Assembly: GCA_902559035.1 (NCBI GenBank)
Contig: CACEGG010000001.1
Span: 124,001-188,000, forward strand
Source: an uncultured Bacteroidota bacterium
GTDB taxonomy: Bacteria > Bacteroidota > Bacteroidia > Flavobacteriales > Flavobacteriaceae
Length of the DNA: 64,000 nucleotides
Direction of reading: 5' to 3'
The translations under genes and the position numbers were made by a program. Under the pieces are notes generated by a model that worked only from the letters and a program-made list of their open reading frames with translations, was not told the origin of the DNA and made no database searches. Positions within the stretch are counted from its first letter, which is position 1. The number at the start of each line of letters is the position of its first letter. This document shows positions 52,772 to 60,404 of the stretch, one piece after another.

Positions 52772-53551
52772 ATGAAAATAAAATTTCAAAAATTTCAAGG
52801 AACTGGAAATGACTTCGTTATAATTAAGAATAAAGATCTATTATTCCCCTCTAATAACAATAAACTAATAGAAAAATTATGTGATAGGAAGCATGGCATA
52901 GGATGTGATGGTTTAATATTAATTAACCCCTCACAAAGTTCAGATTTTGAAATGATATATTATAATTCAAATGGTTTTTTGGGTTCAATGTGCGGAAATG
53001 GTGCAAGATGTTCAGTTAAGTTTGCTCAAATTCATAATCTTATAAATAATAATACTTCATTTGAGGCTTATGATGGAAACCATGAAGCATCCATCGAAAA
53101 TAATATTATTTCATTATCAATGAAACCAGTTAATAATATTAAAATTTTTAATGATGGTTTATTTTTGGATACTGGCTCCCCTCATTATATCAAAGTTGTT
53201 AATAATATTGAAAATTTAGATGTATACAATGAAGGAAAATTGATTAGAAATAGTAAAGAATACAAAGAAAAGGGAGTAAATGTAAATTTTGTAAAAATTT
53301 ATTCCAAAGATGAATTTCAAGTCAGAACCTATGAAAGAGGGGTTGAAAATGAAACACTTTCATGTGGAACAGGTGTTACAGCAGTTGCTTTGGCAATGTT
53401 TCACTCAGGTAGAACCGATTCAAAGAAAATTAACATAAAAACAAAAGGAGGAGAATTAACTGTTAAATTTGATACAAGTGAGCTTGGATATAACAATATA
53501 AAGTTAATTGGAAAAGTAGAAATGATATTCTCTGGTGAAATAGAAGTCTAA
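52772..53551 (+). CDS. dapF: Diaminopimelate epimerase
   Basis: DapF converts LL- to meso-diaminopimelate for lysine and peptidoglycan. The 259-residue protein has two catalytic Cys in GSMCGNGARCSVKF (about residue 72) and NETLSCGTGVTAVALAMF (about 200), the N-terminus KFQKFQGTGNDFVII and SPHYIKVV. A TATATTCG (52749-52756) may be a variant -7 box. It abuts mltG directly (TAAATG). Confidence 0.95.
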   Translation: MKIKFQKFQGTGNDFVIIKNKDLLFPSNNNKLIEKLCDRKHGIGCDGLILINPSQSSDFEMIYYNSNGFLGSMCGNGARCSVKFAQIHNLINNNTSFEAYDGNHEASIENNIISLSMKPVNNIKIFNDGLFLDTGSPHYIKVVNNIENLDVYNEGKLIRNSKEYKEKGVNVNFVKIYSKDEFQVRTYERGVENETLSCGTGVTAVALAMFHSGRTDSKKINIKTKGGELTVKFDTSELGYNNIKLIGKVEMIFSGEIEV

Positions 53552-54604
53552 ATGGAAAATAAAAAATTATATAAAATTATTATATCTATTGGGCTTTTAA
53601 GTTTTTTATTCATATCCTCAGCTGTTCTTTATAATTATTATAAAACTTTTTACTCAGAAAATACAAATTTTAGTGATGAATCTGTTTTTATTTATATTAA
53701 ATCTGGTACAGGTTTGAAAAGTTTAAGAAATGAAATTTCACCATATATAAAAGACACCTCTACTTTTTTTAAGGCAGCTTATAAAACTAAGTTTATAATG
53801 AATATAAAGGCTGGAAAGTATGAATTAAAAAAAGGCTTTTCTAATAAAGAAATTATTAATTCTTTAAGATTTAAAAACATTCCTATTAAAATTACTTTTA
53901 ATAATATGGAACGTATTGAAAATTTAGCCTCAAGAGTTTCTAAGTTTATTGAAGCAGATAGTTTGAGTTTGATGAATTCATTCAATAATGAAGTATTTTT
54001 GGAAAATAATAACCTTAATACAGAATCTGTATTTTCTATTTTTCTTCCAAATACTTATGAATTTTATTGGAATACATCTGCTGATGAATTTAGAAATAAG
54101 ATGCTAAATCAATTTAATTTATATTGGAATCTCTCAAGAAAGGAAAAAGCCAAATCTTTAAATTTGTCCCCTGTTGAGGTTTCTGTATTAGCCTCAATAG
54201 TTCAACGTGAAACCCCTAAAGTAGATGAAAGACCTACGATTTCAGGAGTTTATTACAATAGACTTAAAAAAAGAATGAAATTACAGGCTGATCCCACCGT
54301 TGTTTATACGATAAAAGAAAAAAAAGGGTTTAATAAGAAAATTAGAAGAGTTTTATATAAAGATTTAAAAATAAAATCTCCCTATAATACCTACATAAAT
54401 AAAGGTCTGCCACCAGGTCCAATATACATGCCTGATTTTAGTTCAATTGAATCTGTTTTGAACTTAGAATCTCATGACTATTTGTTTTTTGTAGCAGATG
54501 TAAAAAGACCCGGCTATCACATGTTCGCTAAAACAAATAGACAACACAATAAAAATAAACGTCAATACACAAGTTGGCTCAGAAAAAATAACATAAGAAG
54601 ATAA
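53552..54604 (+). CDS. mltG: Endolytic murein transglycosylase
   Basis: MltG (YceG) cuts nascent peptidoglycan strands and so ends glycan chains. The 350-residue protein has one membrane helix (about 9-28: KIIISIGLLSFLFISSAVLY), a LysM-like region (GTGLKSLRNEISPYIKDTST) and the catalytic domain with VLASIVQRETPKVDERPTIS (catalytic Glu) and MKLQADPTVVY. Directly coupled to dapF. Confidence 0.94.
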   Translation: MENKKLYKIIISIGLLSFLFISSAVLYNYYKTFYSENTNFSDESVFIYIKSGTGLKSLRNEISPYIKDTSTFFKAAYKTKFIMNIKAGKYELKKGFSNKEIINSLRFKNIPIKITFNNMERIENLASRVSKFIEADSLSLMNSFNNEVFLENNNLNTESVFSIFLPNTYEFYWNTSADEFRNKMLNQFNLYWNLSRKEKAKSLNLSPVEVSVLASIVQRETPKVDERPTISGVYYNRLKKRMKLQADPTVVYTIKEKKGFNKKIRRVLYKDLKIKSPYNTYINKGLPPGPIYMPDFSSIESVLNLESHDYLFFVADVKRPGYHMFAKTNRQHNKNKRQYTSWLRKNNIRR

Positions 54605-54636
54605 CTGATTGATTTACAGATAATTAAAATTTTGTG

Positions 54637-54644
54637 TATGTTTG
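54637..54644 (+). promoter_or_regulatory. -7 box (TATGTTTG) for the lysozyme-like gene
   Basis: An exact TAnnTTTG match. The track's GTG start (54634) is inside it, so the ATG at 54682 is used instead, giving about 30 bases of leader. A degenerate TTTA lies 20 bases upstream. Confidence 0.55.
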
Positions 54645-54681
54645 CCGCATAATTAAAATTGATTTTAATTTTTTATTAGAT

Positions 54682-55302
54682 ATGATTTCTAGTATTTACA
54701 AAAACAATTTGATGTTGATAGTTTTCTTCTTTTTAACTACATCCTTCAATTCCTTCAATAATTTTATTACAATTCCAAACTATGATAATTTAGCTTTTGA
54801 ATATGTGGTTTCTGATTATTCAGATGAGAAGATGACAAATTTTATTTTTCTTGAAAAAGATTTTATTGGATTTAAAGAACTCTTAGCCTACAAAGAATCA
54901 ACTGGAAGTTACTCTAGAATAAATAAATTTGGTTTCATGGGTAAATTTCAATTCAATTTAAATACCCTTATGATGTATAAAATTAAAGATGCCAAAGTTT
55001 TTCTTGAAAATCCTAAACTTCAAGAAAGGGTGTTTTTGATTAATGTTCAAAGAAATAAATGGATTTTAAGAAAAGATATTAAATGGTTTGTTGGTGCTAG
55101 AATCGATAATACCATTATTACTGAGTCTGGAATTATAGCGGCAGCTCACTTAGCTGGTCCAGGAAATGTAAAAAAATATCTAAGATCTGGTGGAAAACAT
55201 AATCCAAAAGATGCTTTCGGAACATCTATTTCATTGTACATGGATTATTTCAAAGGCTACGATATTACAATGGTTGAATCTATTAGAAAGCCTAAGATAT
55301 AG
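54682..55302 (+). CDS. Lysozyme/transglycosylase-like exported protein
   Basis: A 206-residue protein with a signal peptide or anchor (LMLIVFFFLTTSFNSF). The rest resembles lytic-transglycosylase-like domains seen in flavobacteria: LLAYKESTGSYSRINKFGFM carries a Glu-Ser-Thr pair where such enzymes place the catalytic Glu, followed by GKFQFNLNTL and IAAAHLAGPGNVKKYLRSGG. Some relatives are annotated as LysM peptidoglycan-binding, but no LysM is visible here. It follows mltG but has its own promoter. Murein hydrolysis is plausible, not proven. Confidence 0.65.
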   Translation: MISSIYKNNLMLIVFFFLTTSFNSFNNFITIPNYDNLAFEYVVSDYSDEKMTNFIFLEKDFIGFKELLAYKESTGSYSRINKFGFMGKFQFNLNTLMMYKIKDAKVFLENPKLQERVFLINVQRNKWILRKDIKWFVGARIDNTIITESGIIAAAHLAGPGNVKKYLRSGGKHNPKDAFGTSISLYMDYFKGYDITMVESIRKPKI

Positions 55303-55303
55303 T

Positions 55304-56005
55304 CTATATTGATTGGATTAAAAATATAGTAGGTCTTTTATTTAGTTCTGGTTTGTTTGCTTTCCAATATTGAATCGTCTTTGTTTCAATGAATTCTGAA
55401 TTTAATGTTATATCCCGTGCAAGACAGAGCTCTGTAGAAGATTTTAGAGTATTAATTAGTTCAGCAAATAATTTATCATTTCTATATGGTGTTTCCATAA
55501 AAATCTGAGTCGTGGTGAATGATTTTTTTTCAAGATTTTTAATCATATTTTTTCTTTCTATTTTATCAATAGGTAGGTATCCATTAAACTTGAAGCTTTG
55601 TCCATTCATTCCTGAGGACATTAGTGCCATAAATATTGAAGAAGGCCCGATTAAAGGAACTACAATAATTCCTTTTTTGTGCGCTAGTTTGACTGCCTCA
55701 GCTCCGGGGTCTGCAATTCCCGGACAACCAGCATCAGAAATTAAAGCCATATCTGATCCATTCAAACATGGATTTAAAATATTATTTAATTCAAACGTAG
55801 CGGTATGTTTATTTAATAAAGAAATTTTTAGTTCAGTTTGTTTTTTTTTTGGAGAAATATTTTTAATAAAAGCTCTTCCAGGCTTTTCATTTTCAAAAAT
55901 GAAAAAACTGATCTTATTAATTAATGCAACATGAGATTTAAGAACGTAGTTATCATTAAAATCGCCTAATTGATTTGGAACAAGATATAACTTTCCAAAG
56001 TTCAT
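55304..56005 (-). CDS. SAM-dependent methyltransferase, RsmI-like (tetrapyrrole methylase fold)
   Basis: A 233-residue protein of the RsmI branch (16S rRNA ribose methylation at C1402). The start MNFGKLYLVPNQLGDFND precedes SDMALISDAGCPGIADPGAE and LIGPSSIFMALMSSGMNGQS, with the SAM-site EKKSFTTTQIFMETPYRNDK and LARDITLNSEFIETKTI. It is shorter than E. coli RsmI (286) and lacks its C-terminal tail, typical for a Bacteroidota paralogue. The substrate is inferred. Confidence 0.85.
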   Translation of the reverse strand: MNFGKLYLVPNQLGDFNDNYVLKSHVALINKISFFIFENEKPGRAFIKNISPKKKQTELKISLLNKHTATFELNNILNPCLNGSDMALISDAGCPGIADPGAEAVKLAHKKGIIVVPLIGPSSIFMALMSSGMNGQSFKFNGYLPIDKIERKNMIKNLEKKSFTTTQIFMETPYRNDKLFAELINTLKSSTELCLARDITLNSEFIETKTIQYWKANKPELNKRPTIFLIQSI

Positions 56006-56017
56006 GATCAAAGAATT

Positions 56018-57442
56018 TTATACCGTAAATTTCTTTGATAAATCCTCGACGTATTTTCTAAACTGTTTGTCAGTGAAAGATAGGTTATCGACTGTTTTAC
56101 AAGCATGAAGAACAGTGGCATGATCTCGGTGGCCTATTTGAGATCCTATACTTGCTAAGGATGCTTTAGTGAATTTTTTGGCAAAGAACATTGCCAATTG
56201 TCTTGCTTGAACTATATGTCTTTTTCTAGTTTTAGATTGTAATGTAGAAACATCCATTTGAAAATATTCGGAAACAATTTTCTGTATGTAATCAATTGAT
56301 ACTTCTCTTTTTGTATTCTTGACAAATTTTTCAACTACACTTTTTGCTAATTCAATAGTAATTTCTTTTTTATTAAAAGAAGACTGAGCGATCAATGAAA
56401 TTACAGCACCTTCTAATTCTCTAACATTCACTTTTACATTTTTCGCAACATAATCTATTACTTCATTAGAAATTTCAAGACCATCTCTGTAAAGTTTATT
56501 TTTTAAAATAGAAACTCTTGTTTCATAGTCAGGTCTTTGCAGCTCAGCAGAAAGTCCCCATTTGAACCTAGATAATAACCTCTGTTCAATATCTTGCATA
56601 TCTACAGGTGCTTTATCTGATGTTAAAATAACTTGTTTACCGTTTTGGTGTAAATGATTAAAGATGTGAAAAAACACATCTTGTGTTCCTGTTTTACCAG
56701 ATAAAAATTGAACATCATCAATAATTAAAACATCTATGATTTGATAGAAATGAATAAAATCATTTCTATTATTTTTTTTAACAGAATCAATGTATTGTTG
56801 AGTAAATTTTTCTGCAGAAATATACAAAACGGTTTTTTCAGGGAACTTTTCTTTAACATTAACTCCAATTGCATGTGCTAAGTGTGTCTTACCTAAACCA
56901 ACTCCACCAAAAATTAATAATGGATTGAAAGAAGTTCCCCCAGGTTTATTAGAAACTGCTAATCCTGCAGATCTAGCTAACCTGTTGGCATCGCCCTCAA
57001 GAAAGTTATCAAATGTATAATTTGGATTTAACTGAGATTCGATTTTTAGATTTTTAATACCTGGAATTATAAAAGGATTTCTAAGTTCCGTTTGTATATT
57101 ACTTAGAGAAAAGTCAATTTTTTGAGAGGGTAAGTCAGTTTTGTATTGACTTGGAATTTTTTCTGTATATGGATTAACATTTCCATAAGTATTCTCCATT
57201 TTTATTACATAAATAAGTCTAGCATTTTCGCCAAGTTCCTTATTTAGTGCAAGTTTTAATAATTTGACGTAATGCTCTTCAAGCCACTCATAAAAAAATT
57301 TACTAGGGACTTGAACACTAAGTACGTTGTTTTCAAATTTTATGGGCTTGATTGGTTCGAACCATGTTTTATAAGCTTGAATCTGTATATTGTCTTTTAT
57401 GAATTTGAGACAATTATTCCAAACAGATTCAGCTGTAGCCAT
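56018..57442 (-). CDS. dnaA: Chromosomal replication initiator DnaA
   Basis: DnaA binds origin boxes and opens the duplex. From MATAESVWNNCLKFIKDN (57442) it has 474 residues: domain I (about 1-85), a variable domain II, AAA+ Walker A LIFGGVGLGKTHLAHAIG and Walker B VLIIDDVQFLSGKTGTQD, and domain IV with the DNA-binding signature SIGSQIGHRDHATVLHACKT. The track's start (57478) adds 12 unconserved residues. No DnaA-box cluster is evident in the 176 bp upstream. Confidence 0.96.
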   Translation of the reverse strand: MATAESVWNNCLKFIKDNIQIQAYKTWFEPIKPIKFENNVLSVQVPSKFFYEWLEEHYVKLLKLALNKELGENARLIYVIKMENTYGNVNPYTEKIPSQYKTDLPSQKIDFSLSNIQTELRNPFIIPGIKNLKIESQLNPNYTFDNFLEGDANRLARSAGLAVSNKPGGTSFNPLLIFGGVGLGKTHLAHAIGVNVKEKFPEKTVLYISAEKFTQQYIDSVKKNNRNDFIHFYQIIDVLIIDDVQFLSGKTGTQDVFFHIFNHLHQNGKQVILTSDKAPVDMQDIEQRLLSRFKWGLSAELQRPDYETRVSILKNKLYRDGLEISNEVIDYVAKNVKVNVRELEGAVISLIAQSSFNKKEITIELAKSVVEKFVKNTKREVSIDYIQKIVSEYFQMDVSTLQSKTRKRHIVQARQLAMFFAKKFTKASLASIGSQIGHRDHATVLHACKTVDNLSFTDKQFRKYVEDLSKKFTV

Positions 57443-57618
57443 TTTAAATTTTTGTTTTTGGTTGTTGAAAATCATCAAAATCCGTGAAATCTTAATGATA
57501 ATTACTATGTAACAAATATGTGCAAATTTTTATTAAAAAAAAATGATTTTGCTATTGAATATTAATTTTTTTTTGTTCATATTAAAGAATCTAAAAATTA
57601 ATACTCTTTTATACTTTT

Positions 57619-58014
57619 TTGGAACATAAAATAGAAATACTAGTTCGCTATAGTGAAACGGATCAAATGTCTTTTGTTTATCACGGCAATTATGTTAAAT
57701 ATTTTGAAATGGGTAGAATAGCTTGGCTTAAAAATAAAGGAATTTCCTATAAAGATATGGAAGATAATGGTATTATTAACCCAGTAATCGATCTTAAAAT
57801 TAATTTTAGAAAACCAGCTTTATTTGACGATAAATTAATTTTGACAACCTCATTGAAACAAGCTCCATCATACATGATTGAATTCAATTATCAAATTCAT
57901 CGAGAAAAAGAATTATTAACGCACGGATACACTAAGTTAATTTTCCTGAACTCAGAAAATAAGAAACCAATTAGATGTCCTGATTATATTTTAAAAAAAA
58001 TTAAAATGGCTTAA
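57619..58014 (+). CDS. Acyl-CoA thioesterase (4HBT/YbgC type)
   Basis: A 131-residue hotdog-fold thioesterase. VRYSETDQMSFVYHGNYVKY contains the catalytic Asp region of the YbgC/4-hydroxybenzoyl-CoA family, and FRKPALFDDKLILTTSLKQA and REKELLTHGYTKLIFLNSEN complete the fold. It probably cleaves medium- or short-chain acyl-CoA. The start is a TTG (no in-frame ATG upstream). Its end overlaps ribD by 14 bases tail to tail. Confidence 0.9.
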   Translation: MEHKIEILVRYSETDQMSFVYHGNYVKYFEMGRIAWLKNKGISYKDMEDNGIINPVIDLKINFRKPALFDDKLILTTSLKQAPSYMIEFNYQIHREKELLTHGYTKLIFLNSENKKPIRCPDYILKKIKMA

Positions 58015-59014
58015 AAAATTTTAAATAATCATTACCTATTTTAATTTTTTTACTTAAATGTCCTCTTAACTCAGGACCTTTTATACCATTATCTAACTTT
58101 TGACTGCTTTCAAAAATTCTAGCTTCATCCCAACAATCATTTTTAATAAACAGATCTAAGGTTTTTCTTCCACCCTCAACAATAACTGATTGTATATTAT
58201 TTTTGTGCAGTTCATTACATATATGTGAGGAAGGATTTTTATTTTTTAGAAATTTACTTATTACCAAAGTATTAGATTCGTTATTAAAGACATGGTAGTC
58301 GCTTTTTAATTCTTGTTTATCATCCAATATTATTCTTACAGGATTATTTCCTTTAATATATCTTGCGTCTAGATGTGGGTTGTCGCTAATAATCGTATTA
58401 AAACCAACCATTATTGAATGTTCTTCAGAACGCCATTTGTGAACTAATTGTCTGCTTTCTAAAGAGCTAATTAGAAATGGTTTAGCATTCTTTTTTTTTA
58501 GTGGAGCAATAAAATTATCTTTTGTTATAGCCCATTTTAAAATGATATAGGGTCTATTTTTTGAATTAAAATGTAAAAAGTTTCTGTGTAATTTTTTACA
58601 CTCCTTATCTAAAATACCTGTTTTTACATTTATTTCTCTTTCTTTTAAAAAAGAAACACCCTTTCCATTAACTTTAGGACTATTATCCAAAGTACCAATA
58701 ACTACATTTTTAATTTTGCTTTTGTGAATTAAATGAACACAAGGAGGTGTTTTTCCAAAATGAGAGCAGGGCTCAAGAGTAACATAGAGCGTGCTTTCAA
58801 TTAAATCATTAGGATCTTTAATTGAGTTTATAGCATTAACTTCTGCATGATTACAACCATAATCACTAGTCACTCCCTCAGCAATTATCGTATCATTTTT
58901 GACAATTAATGCACCAACAGAGGGGTTAGGATAATATTTTGAACTATTTTTTTTTGCAATTTCAATACATCTAGACATATATTTTTCATGTATTGATAGT
59001 TCATTTATATCCAT
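58001..59014 (-). CDS. ribD: Bifunctional riboflavin biosynthesis deaminase/reductase RibD
   Basis: RibD deaminates and then reduces the pyrimidine intermediate of riboflavin synthesis. The 337-residue protein has the zinc deaminase domain (NHAEVNAINSI, TLEPCSHFGKTPPCVHLI) in residues ~1-145 and the reductase domain (~150-337; IILKWAITKDNFIAPLKKKN, SVIVEGGRKTLDLFI). It fits RibH in the window, though not in one operon. The opposite strand starts a GNAT operon 53 bp away. Confidence 0.95.
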   Translation of the reverse strand: MDINELSIHEKYMSRCIEIAKKNSSKYYPNPSVGALIVKNDTIIAEGVTSDYGCNHAEVNAINSIKDPNDLIESTLYVTLEPCSHFGKTPPCVHLIHKSKIKNVVIGTLDNSPKVNGKGVSFLKEREINVKTGILDKECKKLHRNFLHFNSKNRPYIILKWAITKDNFIAPLKKKNAKPFLISSLESRQLVHKWRSEEHSIMVGFNTIISDNPHLDARYIKGNNPVRIILDDKQELKSDYHVFNNESNTLVISKFLKNKNPSSHICNELHKNNIQSVIVEGGRKTLDLFIKNDCWDEARIFESSQKLDNGIKGPELRGHLSKKIKIGNDYLKFFKPF

Positions 59015-59067
59015 TCAAAAGGTTTTTTAATATAATGTGTATAACTTTACAAAAGTAGTTTTAAAAT

Positions 59068-59565
59068 ATGAAAATTAGTAATGGATTTTTAATTAGAGAA
59101 GTTCAAAAAGTTGATAACAAGGCTATTGAAGCTACTTTATCTAAAATAATGAGAGAATTTGATGTTCCAGAAACAGGAACTGCCTTAGCTGATCCAGAGT
59201 TGAAAACTATATTTGAGACTTATAATACTAACAACTCAATATATTTTATTTTGGAAAAGAATAATTTAATATTTGGAGGAGCGGGTATATCAAAATTAAA
59301 ACATACAAATGAAAACATATGTGAACTACAAAAAATGTATTTTTTAAAAAATGCAAGAGGATTAGGCTTGGGTGATAAAATGATTGATTTATGTCTAATG
59401 AAAGCTAAAGAATTTGGATATGATAAATGTTATATTGAAACCATGTTTAATATGGAAAGTGCACAAAAACTCTATTTAAAAAAAGGATTTTCTTATTTAG
59501 ATAAACCTAAGGGAAATACCGGACATTCATCATGTCCAGTTTGGATGATTAAAGATTTGAAATGA
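59068..59565 (+). CDS. GNAT-family N-acetyltransferase
   Basis: A 165-residue acetyl-CoA-dependent transferase. The pyrophosphate-binding motif is ARGLGLGDKMIDLCLMKAKE, followed by GYDKCYIETMFNMESAQKLY, LYLKKGFSYLDKPKGNTGHS. The substrate is unknown. The stop overlaps the prmC start by 4 bases (ATGA), and prmC overlaps ligA the same way, forming a tightly coupled GNAT-prmC-ligA unit. A near-consensus TAACTTTA lies upstream. Confidence 0.88.
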   Translation: MKISNGFLIREVQKVDNKAIEATLSKIMREFDVPETGTALADPELKTIFETYNTNNSIYFILEKNNLIFGGAGISKLKHTNENICELQKMYFLKNARGLGLGDKMIDLCLMKAKEFGYDKCYIETMFNMESAQKLYLKKGFSYLDKPKGNTGHSSCPVWMIKDLK

Positions 59566-60404
59566 ATTTAGAGCAATTTCATAAATTAATAAGAAATAGG
59601 TTAAACCATAAATTTGATAATAATGAAGTGGAGGAATTCTTTTTTAGATTAATAGATTATTACTGTCAAATTGATAAAATAAAATATATTATAAATTCTA
59701 AGTTAGAATTAAAAAAAAAAGATGAGATTAATTTAATTAACTCATTAGATTTATTAGAAAATGAATCTCCAATTCAATATGTTATTGGACAATCTCAATT
59801 TATGGCTATGACCTTTTTAGTTAACCATCACGTTCTAATTCCAAGACCAGAGACAGAAGAACTTGTGCGCTGGATTGTTCAAGATTTACATTCAAATAAA
59901 AGAGTTTTAGATATTGGAACTGGTTCAGGATGCATAGCTACAAGTTTGTCTAAACTTATGGACAATTGTATCGTTCACGGTTGGGATATTAGTAGTAATG
60001 CTTTAGATATAGCATCAAAAAACTCAAAAAATAATTCTGTAAATGTTAAATATGATTTGGTAGATATAACAAATGAAAAGCAGTGTTCCGAAAAATTCGA
60101 TATTATAGTCTCAAACCCGCCCTACGTTACCCAAGATGATAAGTTATTGATGTCAAAAAATGTGATATCTTATGAACCACATATTGCATTGTTTGTAAAA
60201 GAAAATGATCCATTATTTTTTTATAAAAAAATATTAAATTTTTCTAAAAAAAATTTAATATCAAATGGAACAATATATTTTGAAATAAATGAAAATTTCT
60301 CAAAACAGGTAAATAAACTTTTAAAAAAGGAAGGATTTCACGATATTATAGTCAGAAAAGATTTCAGAGGAAAATATAGAATGGTTAAGGCAACTAAAAA
60401 ATGA
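59562..60404 (+). CDS. prmC: Release factor glutamine methyltransferase
   Basis: PrmC methylates the GGQ glutamine of RF1 and RF2. The 280-residue protein has an N-terminal helical domain, ESPIQYVIGQSQFMAMTFLV, IPRPETEELVRWIV, SAM motif I VLDIGTGSGCIATSLSK, and the NPPY motif in IIVSNPPYVTQDDK near residue 185. Coupled to the GNAT gene and to ligA by 4-base overlaps. Confidence 0.96.
   Translation: MNLEQFHKLIRNRLNHKFDNNEVEEFFFRLIDYYCQIDKIKYIINSKLELKKKDEINLINSLDLLENESPIQYVIGQSQFMAMTFLVNHHVLIPRPETEELVRWIVQDLHSNKRVLDIGTGSGCIATSLSKLMDNCIVHGWDISSNALDIASKNSKNNSVNVKYDLVDITNEKQCSEKFDIIVSNPPYVTQDDKLLMSKNVISYEPHIALFVKENDPLFFYKKILNFSKKNLISNGTIYFEINENFSKQVNKLLKKEGFHDIIVRKDFRGKYRMVKATKK

Noticed and set aside
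54634-54681. Longer start for the lysozyme-like protein
   Set aside because: The GTG overlaps the TATGTTTG -7 box, and the extension is not signal-peptide-like.
55512-55934. 140-residue plus-strand ORF
   Set aside because: It is antisense to the RsmI-like gene, whose family motifs are clear. No independent evidence supports the plus-strand frame.
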